Translations under genes and position numbers: made by a program | From: Eunapius fragilis | Taxonomy: Eukaryota > Porifera > Demospongiae > Spongillida > Spongillidae | Assembly (NCBI GenBank): GCA_963681505.1 | Contig: OY811971.1 | Coordinates: 20,634,250-20,698,249, forward strand | DNA length: 64,000 bases | Direction of reading: 5' to 3' | Notes under the pieces: model-generated | The model's database searches: none | The model's input: the letters and a program-made list of their open reading frames with translations, nothing else | What the model was told of the DNA's origin: nothing | Shown here: piece after piece, positions 1 through 10,755 of the stretch | Layout of the letters: each line of letters starts with the position of its first letter | Position numbering within the stretch: the first letter of the stretch is position 1

Positions 1-1
1 A

Positions 2-1808
2 GGAAGGGATAAATTGAAATGTATCTGCAAGAAAGGATGCAAAGATAAGCATTGTGCATGTAGAGCCGCTGGATTTAATTGCAGCAGTCATTGCCACCCT
101 AAATCCAAATCATCTGCCAATCAAATGGAGTCAGACTGCGATATAACTGGTGTCGTAAAACTTGAAAATCTACTCAGGTAAAGGCCAACCAAAATGAAGC
201 AAAAGGTGGAAGGGTTCTTACAAAGAAAGCTACAACTACATCTGCTGAAAAACTGGATAAAGCTATTAAAGAAGGTAAATGGTTAGGAGATATCCACATA
301 AATGCTGCTTTAAAAATGATTAATGTCTATTGTCCTGAGTGTCCACCCGGGGGTACAATTGGACACCCGGGTGGACAGCAAAAAAAGTTTTTGCCGTTTG
401 GTCATGGAAGGGACCTAGTGGCATTTAACGGTACCGGCTTATAGAACAAGTCGTTTTAGGATCGGGCCGAGATAAGTAAGGCTTAAATCCTTTCGATACC
501 CGTAAAACGAGCCGTGCTAGCGGACCTATCCATTACGCTCCGTGCGGTACGTACATATCGTATACGAGCTACGTGAGGTAAGTTTTTTTTGCCAACGTTC
601 ATACAGATAGTAAAATAGCTGTTTCTCTGGACTAGTGTTTGTCAACAAATGGTGATAGAGAGCTTTCAGCTGTCTGTTTTCTGGTAGGGCTATGCTTAAT
701 TTATAAAAGAACATGTACGCGTATGAATATACTCGTACATGACCTATTAAACATAGGCCTAAACAGACAGCTGAAAGCTCTCTATCACCTTTTGTTGACA
801 AACACTAGTCCAGAGAAACAGCTATTTTACTATCTGTATGAACGTTGGCAAAAAAAAACTTACCTTACGTAGCTCGTATACGATACGTACGTACCGCACA
901 GAGCATAATGGATAGGTAAGCTAGCACGGCTCGTTTTACGGGTATCGAAAGGATTTAAGCCTTCCTTATCTCGGCCCGATACTAGAAAGACTTGTTCTAT
1001 AAGCCGGTACCGTTAAATGCCACTAGGTCCCTTCCATGACCGAACGGCAAAAACTTTTTTTGCTGTCCACCCGGGTGTCCAAATGTACCCCCGGGTGGAC
1101 ACTCAGGACAATAGACAGATTAAGAGCCAGTTCCCATCTATGGCAGGATTGTACGACTGTTTATTAGGCCAGAATCTGTCCTATCCAGTGACTAATGAAG
1201 CATTCATTCAAATACTTCATGTTGATGGAAATCACTGGATTGGAGTCGAACATGTATCATCTGATTGTGTCAACATTTATGACAGTGTATACAGTTCTGT
1301 ATCTACTGACACAAAAATACAATTAGCTTCCTTGCTTCACACTGGTAATCAAAGAATAACATTGAAAATCCATAAGGTTCAATTTCAAGACAAAGCTTCT
1401 GACTGTGGTGTGTACTCTATAGCATTTGCTACAGATTTGGCATATGGCAACAACCCAGCTAGTCGTGAATACGAACAAACAAAGGTAAGGTCACATTTTC
1501 CTGAATGCTTGTCTGCAAGACAGATTGTACCATTCCCATCAAAGTCAATAAAGCCAGAGAGGCCCAAAACAGAGTACATATATGTATTCTGTACATGTTG
1601 TATGCCAGCTGAAATAGAAAAACACATGGACCAATGTACCAAATGCAAAGAGTGGTATCATAAGTCCTGTGAACATACTCCTGATGCAGTATTTAGATAT
1701 TCAAATTGTGTAGCATGTGTGTCCAAGGATGAACTGATAAATGTACACTATGAGTCATACAAGTCAGTGTTTTTCACGCTAAAGTTAATGTTGCCCCCTT
1801 GTATATAA
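2..1808 (+). pseudogene. CXC / Ulp1-type cysteine protease / PHD-finger protein gene, split by an insertion
   Basis: Three modules lie in order on the plus strand. Positions 2-178 encode a Cys-rich block (CIC..GC...HCACR.AGF.C...CH) like the CXC/tesmin-type domain. After a frame change, 181-323 and 1118-1540 encode a C48 (Ulp1/SENP-like) peptidase. Its catalytic His is in GNHWIGVEHV, Asp in VNIYDSVY, a Gln in VQFQD and Cys in SDCGVYSIAF. Residues about 1570-1720 form a PHD-type C4HC3 finger (FCTCC...CTKCKEWYHKSC...CVAC). The family cleaves SUMO-like conjugates or occurs as an accessory protein of large DNA transposons; which applies here cannot be decided. A 794-bp palindrome interrupts the protease N-terminus. 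Removing it with one copy of its 6-bp target duplication puts the flanking codons back in one frame, so the insertion is recent relative to the coding sequence. A frame change between the CXC and protease blocks suggests a short intron (a GTAAAG donor at 179) or decay. The 5' end lies outside the window. Confidence 0.72.
324..1117. mobile_element. Near-perfect 794-bp palindromic (foldback) element with 6-bp target duplication
   Basis: The two halves (324 to about 718 and about 722 to 1117) are reverse complements of each other almost to the centre. Ends are TGTCTATTGTCC... and ...GGACAATAGACA. GATTAA flanks both sides (318-323 and 1118-1123) as a target-site duplication. The internal sequence includes GTCCACCCGGG near each end and a GTCAACAAA/TTTGTTGAC core. 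Overlapping open frames on the two strands encode nearly the same peptide, simply because of the palindrome, so I call no gene. Without transposase coding it is non-autonomous. The 6-bp duplication suggests a DNA transposon, possibly a hAT relative with short duplications; the superfamily is not established. Confidence 0.85.
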
Positions 1809-1869
1809 TAATGTACGCTGTCATGAAATTTATTAAGACTGAAATGAGATGTTTGGTACAAGGTAGCTA

Positions 1870-2037
1870 TACAATTCACAAATTGCGCAACGTAACTACC
1901 GTTGCGCAATTTATAAATGGACCATGAGTAGTACGATTCACAATTTGCGCAACAATTTATAAATTGTTGCCCAGATTATGAATTCATAAATTGCGCAGCG
2001 CAATTTATAAATTGCGCAAATTCACAATTTGCGCCCA
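1870..2037. repeat. Cluster of TTGCGCAA palindromes and CAATTTATAAATTG units
   Basis: Within about 170 bp the motif (A)TTGCGCAA recurs at least six times on both strands, alternating with CAATTTATAAATTG. The units form several overlapping inverted repeats. ATTGCGCAAT matches the known optimal C/EBP-type bZIP palindrome, but a decayed foldback element is an equally good explanation. Confidence 0.6.
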
Positions 2038-2050
2038 ACAAATGTATAAG

Positions 2051-3480
2051 AAACATACATACATTTCTCAACATTTATTGTGAACGTGAGGATGGTTGTA
2101 AGTCTATTAGGTTTAGAGGATATTGTAGTATGAGCATGTTTGAATGAAGAGTTACTTAATTATTAAATATATATAAATAAATTTACATCTCGTGAGAATG
2201 GTGCACACAATACTGGGACATAGAGTACACCAAAAATCACCTAGTATTGTGGGTCATTCCACTATGACTATGTATGGGAGCGTGCTTCACATCTTCAGAT
2301 CATGATGCATTTACTCAGATTTGCTTGTCTTTGGGTGATTATTACTTTAACCGCTTAGTATTTTAATAACTTGAATGGTTTATGAAATATGCTGTCCTGA
2401 ATTTTTCCAGATATATTTCAACTTGGCAGGCTCTTAACTTTTCCACTTTTTGTCTGATAGAAATTTTTGACATTAACTTGAAGCTAAAGTTGAATAGAAC
2501 CCATGTTTCATACCGTACTGCCAAGACATAATGGCTGAGAGAACTATTTGGGGGAGCCAAATCTATTTATTTTAACTAACTGGCGATTTGTAATTGGCGG
2601 AAGTCTCAGAATCATTAAATTTATGGCGATTTATGATTGGCGGAAATGAAATGATTAGTAGCTGTTGATCATACTTCGAAAGCGGGCTCCCTGGGGGATT
2701 CGGGGGAGGATTCTCAGCAGAGAGAGTACCGGTGGTAGGATACAGTTGAGTGCCTTCCATGAATTGAACAGTATCAGTTGTATAGCGGGGAGAAAGGAAT
2801 TATTTTGTATGGTCGACCCGCTACCGGGTATATACATGTAGTAGTACCAGTATGCACACTACAAGCGCCGTATGTCTGTGCATTGTATAAGAAGTACATG
2901 TACATGTACGGTAATCATTTAGCATGGCAAGATTAAGAGCCATAGGTCTAGGGTACTTATACAATTACGTGGTAATGTTCCTCCCCCCGCCCCTTGCCGC
3001 GACGCCATATTGGCGGGAAAAAAATATTAAGTTGATGGCGGCACAGTTGGCGGAGCCTTCCGCCAAATAGTCGCCGCCAAAATGTCTTGTCAGTACGGTA
3101 ATCATTTTTGTGGGTGGTGAAAAAATATTACGTTTACAGCGCTGATTTCAAAATTCAGATGACTTCTGGATTGATGCTGTAGTTTTTTTTTAATACAAAC
3201 ATCGATGGATTACTAATATCCCGCGTTTTTGTTAATAAAATTACAGTTTATAGATAACCCCTGACAACCGCATGGGTTTGATGATGAGGCAGCCATTTTT
3301 TTTACTCAGCTTATATTACTGAAGTTGTGCTAAGTGTTACGTAACTATCACATCACAGCTATCAACACTGAGGTCTAGGATGACCAGCTTATTTAAGTGA
3401 ACCCGCCTTTTTTGCATTCTATTTAAAGAATGCGCTTAGTCCCTGCATTGGATGAACGCTGGACTCAATATATAGCAGCT
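2051..3480. other. No gene recognised; AT-rich flank with a short local duplication
   Basis: I see no coding exon here. Two diverged copies of a roughly 40-bp segment containing TGGCGATTT..ATTGGCGGAA occur at 2580-2603 and 2622-2646. GGCGG/CCGCC-rich pieces of similar wording occur at 3010-3080. They look like fragments of a repeat. Confidence 0.4.
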
Positions 3481-3493
3481 ACATGGACTGTCA

Positions 3494-3655
3494 CAGATGC
3501 GATCGCATCCAGTTCACCATCAGTCACATATGCAATCGCTGCCGATTCGTTATCAGTCATATATGCGATCGCTGCCAGTTCACCATCGGTCACAGATGCG
3601 ATCGCTGCCGGTTCACCTATATGATTCATGCATGCAGGCGCGATCGCTGCCGGGT
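3494..3655. repeat. 33-bp minisatellite built around GCGATCGC
   Basis: Four to five diverged units of 33 bp each contain (T)GCGATCGC or GCAATCGC followed by a CCAGTTCACCATCAGTCA-type stretch. The period is a multiple of three, so several frames on both strands stay open; in the frame starting at 3430 it reads as an 11-residue Ser/Ala/Ile-rich repeat. I do not call it a gene because openness follows from the period and no splice or start context supports translation. Confidence 0.7.
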
Positions 3656-6056
3656 TGCCTTCAAGTAGAACTAAGCAATTTATACTTCTATATTCATGCA
3701 CTTACCTGAACAGCGTGCGCCCATTCTTCTAAAAGAGTCACTCTTTAAAAAAAAAAACTCATTTTTACTTAGCTGAGCACAGTTTGTGGCCAGTGTTCTT
3801 AGCTGCAGTTCGTGATACTTATGTAGCACACTTGTGGCGTATAAACAAACACTTACTTTAGATTAGTGCTTAAATATACTGTACCAACATATAATATGGC
3901 AGACACTCGTAAAACTCGATGCGGTCCCTAGTGCTTGTCTACAAACTTCATTTTTATTGTATAAAAACAACAATATTAATGGTCCCTTCAGTCCTGAGAA
4001 ATAAATCTCAGTTTCTCAATCTGGAAACCATCTCAATTTAGAAATCTGCGCTAAGATGATGAATTTTATTTAACCCTTTCATCACCTACTATAGTTGAAT
4101 ATACATACAGATTCTACGTAAATTTAGCTTTAATTTAATGCTAATGAAGTCACTACCAGGCAAAAAAATGGAAAGGGTATGAGCCTGCAAAGTACCAAAC
4201 TTTCTGATTATTTAGTGCAGTATATATCATAAAGCATTAAGGTTATTAAGGTAATAACTGGTTCAAGTAAAATTCATCCTTAGATGAACAAATATAAATA
4301 ACTGCATCAGGATCAAAAGATGTGATGCACACACTTACCCTACTTATAATGGAATGACCATTGTTTTATTTATTAAAAACATTGCACCAACTCAAACTTA
4401 TTATCTCTGCAACATAAACGTTTAATTTATAAGTTGGAATTTCATCGGTACTGTGCGTTGAGCTGGACTATCTAAAAAGATGTTGTTCTTGCTGAGTAGG
4501 TGTTAATCGGAACCTGCAGAAGCAGGTTGCATGTCATATAATGAATGTCATTAAAATGTGACTCACTTCTCGAGGGATGACTGTGAATACAATCGTTTCC
4601 CTGTTTGACAATGACACAAAAACGTACAGTAATTTGTTTTGCATTGGTTCCTTGAATAATTCTAGTTAGAAACAATGCTGACTCATTGGGCGAAATAAAA
4701 AAGTGAGGAGTACCTCATGGGGTATATAGGGCTTGCTAAACAAAAAATCTCGTTCCCGGGCCATGCACCATCTATGCTATTCACTGACTTATGATAAGCC
4801 ACAACTACACATACAAACGTAAGTATAAATGCGCTAGCTAGCACAAGATTCCTTTGGTGTTCCCTATTCTCAGAAGAGAAGAGAACAAGACTAAAGCCCA
4901 AGCGAATCGCATAACGAAGGCCTCTTTACGTGGCTGCACAAGGTCGGTTCAGAAAAGAAGGCCTATGAGTGTGACAGCCACCTCTCAGTGAGTCCAGAAA
5001 ATTATTGGTAACGATTATCTATTTATTCACTTTACAGATCAAAAGTATACCCAGGCAGTTGATAGCAGGCTCCGCCAGCCATATAAAAGGTAACGATATT
5101 TAAACAGTTCGATTTGCTAAATAGATACAATACAAAACCCAGATGTCCAGTCGCATAAAAGCTTTAAAGACAACACACTACAACAAAACTACCACCAAAA
5201 AGCATGATCAATGGGATATTTGAACCTCGCTTTTAGGATTCATAAATCTGTGAGTGGACTAGTAAGGGCACAAGGTTCATTATCAGAGTATGTACTATTT
5301 AACACTTAATGCAAGCCTGTACATGCCTTGCTAACACCTAGTGCGAATTAATTACACTGTTATTTGATTATTACACTTTTACATAGGCCTGGTGTGTATG
5401 TAAAAGAAATGATTAAATGACTGCAATCATTTCCTATAGCTACTCCCTGTACCAACCCAGGAGTACAATGGTGATCTTGAAAAACCTCAGCAAACTGCTG
5501 TTGGACTTCCACAGATAAATCATGTCACTATCAAGTTGGGACAATGCCACTACAAGGCCACCGGCTCCTCTGAATCAGAGCTTCCATTCTATTCTCCCAC
5601 CTACACATGTTCCTAACTCGAGTTCTTCATGGTGGAGGGAGAAGAAAAGTGGTGGGGAATAATGGTTGGACCAGGTACGAGATGGGCACGAGCACATCTC
5701 TCTTCTCTAAATGTGCACCGTGTTTTGACACAGAAATTAAGCAAAACCCTTCTTTGTGTTATCGTTTGATAGCATCAAAGAGGGAAATAATCCAATTCAT
5801 GGTTGTCACTCTAAATAGGATAAATCACTTCATTATACACCATCAATCTTATATAAAACCTGCTTCTGCAGGTTTGGAATGACCTACATGCAGTAACATC
5901 CACCAATGCATGAATATCCACCATTCAAAACGTGACCACTCTGTGTTTCATAACTAACATACAGCATTTTTAAAATACACATATTGATAGTATAAAATGT
6001 ATGGTCAACATATATCTCTACTTGTATAGATGCATGCAAAACACCAGTAACTACAA
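3656..6056. other. Intergenic/intronic, no confident gene
   Basis: No domain was recognised in this 2.4-kb stretch. One candidate is a minus-strand open stretch at 4683-4880. It follows a polypyrimidine-AG at about 4881 and encodes a hydrophobic helix (LVLASAFILTFVCVVVAY) and a short tail before TGA. It lies downstream of, and on the same strand as, the Ig-like gene at 6617-10755, so it could be that gene's transmembrane exon, but its phase is 0 whereas the known exons end in phase 1. AACCTGCAGAAGCAGGTT near 4512 and AACCTGCTTCTGCAGGTT near 5857 are inverted short repeats. Confidence 0.3.
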
Positions 6057-6060
6057 TTAA

Positions 6061-6456
6061 CCCTTGAACTGCGGAAGCTGCCTTTGTTGCTGAACAGAAT
6101 TTGCAAATTTGTAATGCACAAGCAGCTCTGCTAATGCATGAATGCACAATGGTATGCATTCATAACATGATCTTGATCATGCATTTATAACATGATCATT
6201 CATAGCCTTGCCTTTCAAGGCTTTCCTTGAAAACATGGTTAGATAGCAGCCCCATGCAGAGATAATGATTTCTATTGCGTTGCTTTAGCAAAGCAGCTCT
6301 ACAAAGATCATAATGAATACCAAAACTAAATTCACATACAGAGATACACTCTAGTTTACACAAGTCAGTCCACAACAGCTATGTCAAGTTAGGCATTAGA
6401 GACAACTAAAAGAGACAATGTATGCAAACAAAAAAGTGCCCTTCGCAGTTCAAGGG
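6061..6456. mobile_element. piggyBac-like MITE with TTAA target duplication
   Basis: The element begins CCCTTGAACTGCGGAAG and ends CTTCGCAGTTCAAGGG. It is flanked on both sides by TTAA (6057-6060 and 6457-6460). TTAA target duplication with CCC-starting inverted ends is diagnostic of the piggyBac superfamily. At 396 bp with no transposase coding it is non-autonomous. It lies just 3' of the last recognised exon of the minus-strand Ig-like gene. Confidence 0.85.
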
Positions 6457-6616
6457 TTAAAGTGTGAATAATAGTTAACACAGCATAACTATACAAATAC
6501 ACAACCAACACTCTGTACCAGTGTTTTGAGTCTGGTTCCTCACAGGTGTTGGTGACGACAAAAAAGCTACATTTGTTAGAGCGCATAATAAAGCATTCAT
6601 AAGGTAGGATAAATAC

Positions 6617-9600
6617 CTTGATAGTTTATTGCGATTATATTTGTGTACACTGGATTTGGAGACACAGATCCATTGCGGAATACAGCATATGCCTTAACTG
6701 TATACACTCCAGGGCTAGGTGATGAATTATTAGATGATGCTGGGCAGTCAATATTAATCACATTGTTCATATCTCTCTTGGATGCTGTGCAATATGTATC
6801 ATTCAAATATACCAAACAACCCACAGATTCAGAGCAAGAGAGAAAGGTACAGCTGGCGCTCCAATGACCAGGGAGTGACGCAGAGCTGATGGTAACGTCT
6901 AAAATGTCACCTACAGTAATTTTAAAAAGTACAATTATTACATTGTGTATTATTATAAGTACCCAACCATCTCATGAAAAAATGGAGCATCCAAAACATA
7001 GTAAAACCAGTATTGAATAATTAGCATTATGAAATCACGTTAATTAGACTTATTCTTCTGATGTCACATCAGACTTTTCAATCTCATTACATCACATTAT
7101 TGTTGCTTGTATTAGCTCTAAAGTTATGTTCATAAATTTAGGGTTAGGGTTAGGGTTAGGGTTAGGGTTAGGGTTAGGGTTAGGGTTAGGGTTAGGGTTA
7201 CTAAAGCTATTGCTTTGGTACAGTATCTGATTGCCAGTGTCTGAAGAAACCTAAAAATTTGTTGCTTGAAATATAAATGCTTGTTTGTCACAAACTTTGT
7301 AGTAGCGAAAATAATCTTTACTTGTAAAACTTTACATGATGCTGGTCAGAGTTCGTCATAGCGGAGTTACTCTAGCATTTTATAGTCCGGGACAGCATCG
7401 AGGAAGTAAAAATAATGTGCCTTTTTTTTAAAGGTGTCTTTGGGTCCGATAAGAACGTTCCTTATATTGGTTTCACTAGCCCAACTCGTTTTAACAAAAA
7501 ATTCAGTGAGTTGAACTATAACTATAAGCATTATTTCACAATTAGCAGCTAATTATATTCATTGAAAACACTTGACTGTTTACATAAAAACGCCGCAGTT
7601 AGTCGCATATCAGTAGCAAATTGCACGTATTTAGATTACATATCACCATCAAACTATATATCATGCATCAGTATCTGATTCATCGCTTGTAACAGAACAG
7701 CTGCTCTCGGGTGGAGAAGGGTTGAAGTCCTCTTGGTCTTCAGTATCATCTTCTTCACTATGTTCGTCTTCTTCATTGTTGAGATCATCAGCTTCCATGT
7801 ACCCTTGTTCTGGGTATAAAGGTTCTCAATTCTTCCTGTTGTGTCTGCTCCAAGGTGTTCAAAGGCTGCCACCCAACGTTGCTTTACTGTGAGTATTGTT
7901 GTAAGAATATCATACTGCCTCCCAACTTCAACCTTCACCTGTGACCACACCATTTCAATTGGTTGTAAGTCACAATGGTATGGTGGTGTTACAACACCTC
8001 ATGACCATGCTGCTTTGCAAGCTGGACAATCTCGGCCTCAACTGCATCAACATATGCCTTCAATCTTTGGTGAAGAGTAGCAACGGTGTCCTTTGGTGCA
8101 AACTGAATGCCTGATGCAGTGAGTACCTGTTGCAATAGTGCTTTATTAAGTTGGCGTGCATTGGGTGTAGTTGTTGGCTTTGTGCGGTGGTATTTTGCAT
8201 TGTCAAGGCGAATCAGAGAAGGCTCACTCAGATTTGGTAACAACTGAGTCTTAAACCAGTGGACAAAGTTGGAACCATTGAAGTTCTGGTGGTAGTCTCC
8301 AGATGATTTTTGGGACTGGAATACCCACAATGAATTAGGCACTAGACTAGCCTTGTCATTGTCTGATATTAAACTGATTGGGGCTTGATTAGATAACGGT
8401 TGGACTTTCAAATTGCTGCTACAAAGCACAACCACTTTCCCTTCTTCTTGATGCGTGGCTGGCTACATTCAGCATCATTGGGATCTATAAGTGAGTAGTG
8501 ATGGTGGCAATAGTGGTGATGGATGTACGACTCGTCTAAGTCCACTATACGTAATTGTTTTTCAGGTGGCAGACTTTTATTGTCAAAGAGGCGCTGCAGG
8601 TATCGAATGCGAGCATCTAGAATACTCTCTTTCTCACAAACTGATACCGCTAGTGAATTCCCCCAACAGAATCCACGACGAGGTATCGGTTAACACAGCT
8701 AAGTGCAGAGGCAAACATCTTTGGTTCAAATTCATCTATGGTAATCCAGCTGCGCTGTTGCATTAGATCCAGAATATATGCCGTGCAACAACTCGTTCAC
8801 CTTTAGCTCTCTTTTCACGCATTAATGCTCTTACAGCAAGCAGCACAAGTTTTGAGTTTGGTATCCGTAGGGGTTTGGGTTTACGATTTGCACAAGTAGG
8901 AGTTACACTTATTTTGTGTTCATGAACCCAATCTCGATAAGTCAGGCCCACTATTTTGCTGGAATAGCCTAAAATGCTGCTAACTCGCAATTGGTAGCGT
9001 CCTTTGCCACACTTTCGCTTTGGATCCTTCTTTTTGCTCTTCAGATCTTCAACTTGCAGTGAGCGGTATGCAACAAAAATATCAGTCTTTTGCTCTTCAT
9101 TTAATGCTCAGGGTCTCTTTTTCTTCAATTCCTCAATCTCTGCCAACAATACACTCTTGTCTTCATTACTACTGCTAGCACTCTTGCGTGAAGCCGCGAA
9201 CATTTCAGTTGTCAGACTGATTTCTCAGAACACTGATATATATACCAGTATATTAATAATTCTACAAATATACATCTTGAAGTACAAAGGTGTACAAATG
9301 GGCCTCTAGCAAAATAGAGCCATAAAAACAAAAGGGCTGTGCAGCTCATTGATATAGAATTCCGTGGAAGTATTACAAAGGAACAAAGGAAAGGGCTTAT
9401 CGATGAGATTGTTGAGCAATGCTCTTACCAATTACAGCTGTTAAGCTATGGGTTCACAGTTACTTCAGCGAGTTGTTTTGCTTATACAAGGTAAGTGGGT
9501 GATGAATATGGTCCAGCAATGAGGCAAAACCTTTTAAAAACTTGTCTTGAAAATCTTATGGACAGTTTTTAGCAAAAAACGAGTATTTTTAGATACCATT

Positions 9601-10755
9601 ATATGTAGAATAAAATTAATTTTGGACGCAGTACTGAAATATTGTATAACTGAATAATTTTTTAGTACCCCCAATAAACTTGAATTTTTTGACTTCATGT
9701 TACGCTATATAAGTTTCGTTTTCTCACCATACATAGCTGACATACTTTATCGAATTGTGGTGATTGATTTGCTATGAATATAATTAAAATACATGCTACA
9801 TAAACGTATACTACCTTGATGCTGTCCAGGACTTTAATTATGATTTTTTTATTCATATTATAACTATTTTTGCTGCTTCATATATTATTTTCATGTCAGT
9901 ACACAATTTTTTATGCATACTAAACATGAATACCTCAATTTACCAATGAAGTACTTATGTCTCATTTACATTGTCACTATTGAATGTATTATATTAATAA
10001 GGATGCCGTTGTATTTACATCATTCCTAATTTTTTGTCCTTACCTCCGAACAGTGGCACAGGTAAACTTTGTGAGCAGCTGATGTTGAGATACCTGTATG
10101 TGGCATTTACTATTGCATTGTATTGATTACATTGATTTGGAATGGCATATTTCAATTGAGTTTCATTCAGCATTGCACTGTAAACTATTGCACCAGACTT
10201 GTTTCGAATTTCAACATTATAGGTAGGGATGATATTGTCAGTAGAGAAAAACCATTGAAGAGTACTCTCAGTTGAAATGTATGTGCCATTAGGAGAAGAT
10301 GAAGAACCTAAAAATAATAATAAAAATGCATTTGAATAGCTCATCCTAATTACCATTTTGATGTACCTAGTACAGTTAGAAAGGCTGGTGGACTGCTATA
10401 GTATGGGAAACCATAGCTACAGACAACAGAAGCACCAGCATACACAGCAGATAACACTAAATATGATTCAGCTCCAGATAGGTCAGGAAGTCGACTTGTT
10501 CCAGGGTCAGATATTCCAAGTGATACACTATCCAGTCCATTGACCAGCCAAACAATAACATCTAGATCACTTATAACACAATGAAATACTGCAGGTATTT
10601 CAAAACACGTAGTTTGATTGGCTGGATTCTCAACTATAATTGATAATCCTTCAATAAGAAGAAAAATAATTATTATTAGAAGAAAACAAAACTAACAAGA
10701 CTTACCTGAGTAACTGCATGCTCCTACTAGGATGCAGCATATGCATTGCCATGCA
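6617..10755 (-). CDS. Ig-like domain surface or secreted protein, four exons visible
   Basis: Reading down the minus strand: exon 10755-10706 (50 nt) encodes a hydrophobic, Cys-rich segment (WQCICCILVGACSYS) that looks like part of a signal peptide. Exon 10648-10367 (94 codons) is an Ig-like domain with the Cys...Trp...Cys core (FHCVISDLDVIVWLVN ... VVCSYGF). Exon 10307-10044 (88 codons) is a second Ig/FN3-like beta-sandwich with several NxT/S sites. Exon 6898-6617 (94 codons) is a third Cys-rich Ig-like domain. All three domain exons are symmetric phase 1-1 with clean GT-AG borders, the usual build of extracellular modular proteins. One intron is only 59 bp, while the 3.1-kb intron between domains 2 and 3 holds a telomeric array and a DDE transposon. 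The start codon and the 3' exons are not identified. The role is probably cell-surface recognition or adhesion, inferred from the fold only. Confidence 0.7.
7138..7200. repeat. Interstitial telomeric repeat (TTAGGG)n
   Basis: Ten perfect tandem TTAGGG units plus TTA, the metazoan telomere motif, lie in the large intron of the Ig-like gene, about 180 bp from the left end of a DDE transposon. Coding exons lie on both sides, so this is an internal array and not a chromosome end. Confidence 0.95.
7381..9836 (-). mobile_element. Tc1/IS630-like DNA transposon with TA-flanked inverted ends
   Basis: The left end reads TATAGTCCGGGACAGCATC and the right end, on the opposite strand, reads TAAAGTCCTGGACAGCATC. 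These are about 25-bp imperfect terminal inverted repeats abutting TA, the target duplication of the Tc1/mariner-IS630 group. The 2.46-kb element carries one transposase gene on the minus strand (7654-9203). It sits within an intron of the Ig-like gene in the same orientation. Confidence 0.75.
7654..9203 (-). pseudogene. DDE transposase (IS630/Tc1-related), inactivated
   Basis: The start ATG is at 9203 and the N-terminal half carries a basic, HTH-like region. The DDE core is recognisable: VDLDESYIHHHY with the first Asp (about 8540), RLDNAKYHR with the second Asp (about 8200), and near 7960 a PPYHCDLQPIE-type block followed by MVWSQVK that supplies the Glu. The copy is dead: there is an in-frame TGA after KKKRP near 9110, a frame change after VDSVGGIH near 8660, and further changes near 8440 and 7990. 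Intact members of this kind are about 400 residues, which matches the span. It cuts and pastes DNA in the nucleus when active. Exact family naming needs a database search. Confidence 0.75.

Noticed and set aside
526-872. Two overlapping, nearly identical peptides on opposite strands
   Set aside because: They arise because the element at 324-1117 is a palindrome; no start, splice or domain evidence.
3494-3655. Cyanobacterial contamination suggested by repeated GCGATCGC
   Set aside because: The octamer occurs only within one tandem repeat, and the surroundings are AT-rich animal sequence.
7138-7200. Chromosome end
   Set aside because: Coding exons of one gene lie on both sides of the TTAGGG array.
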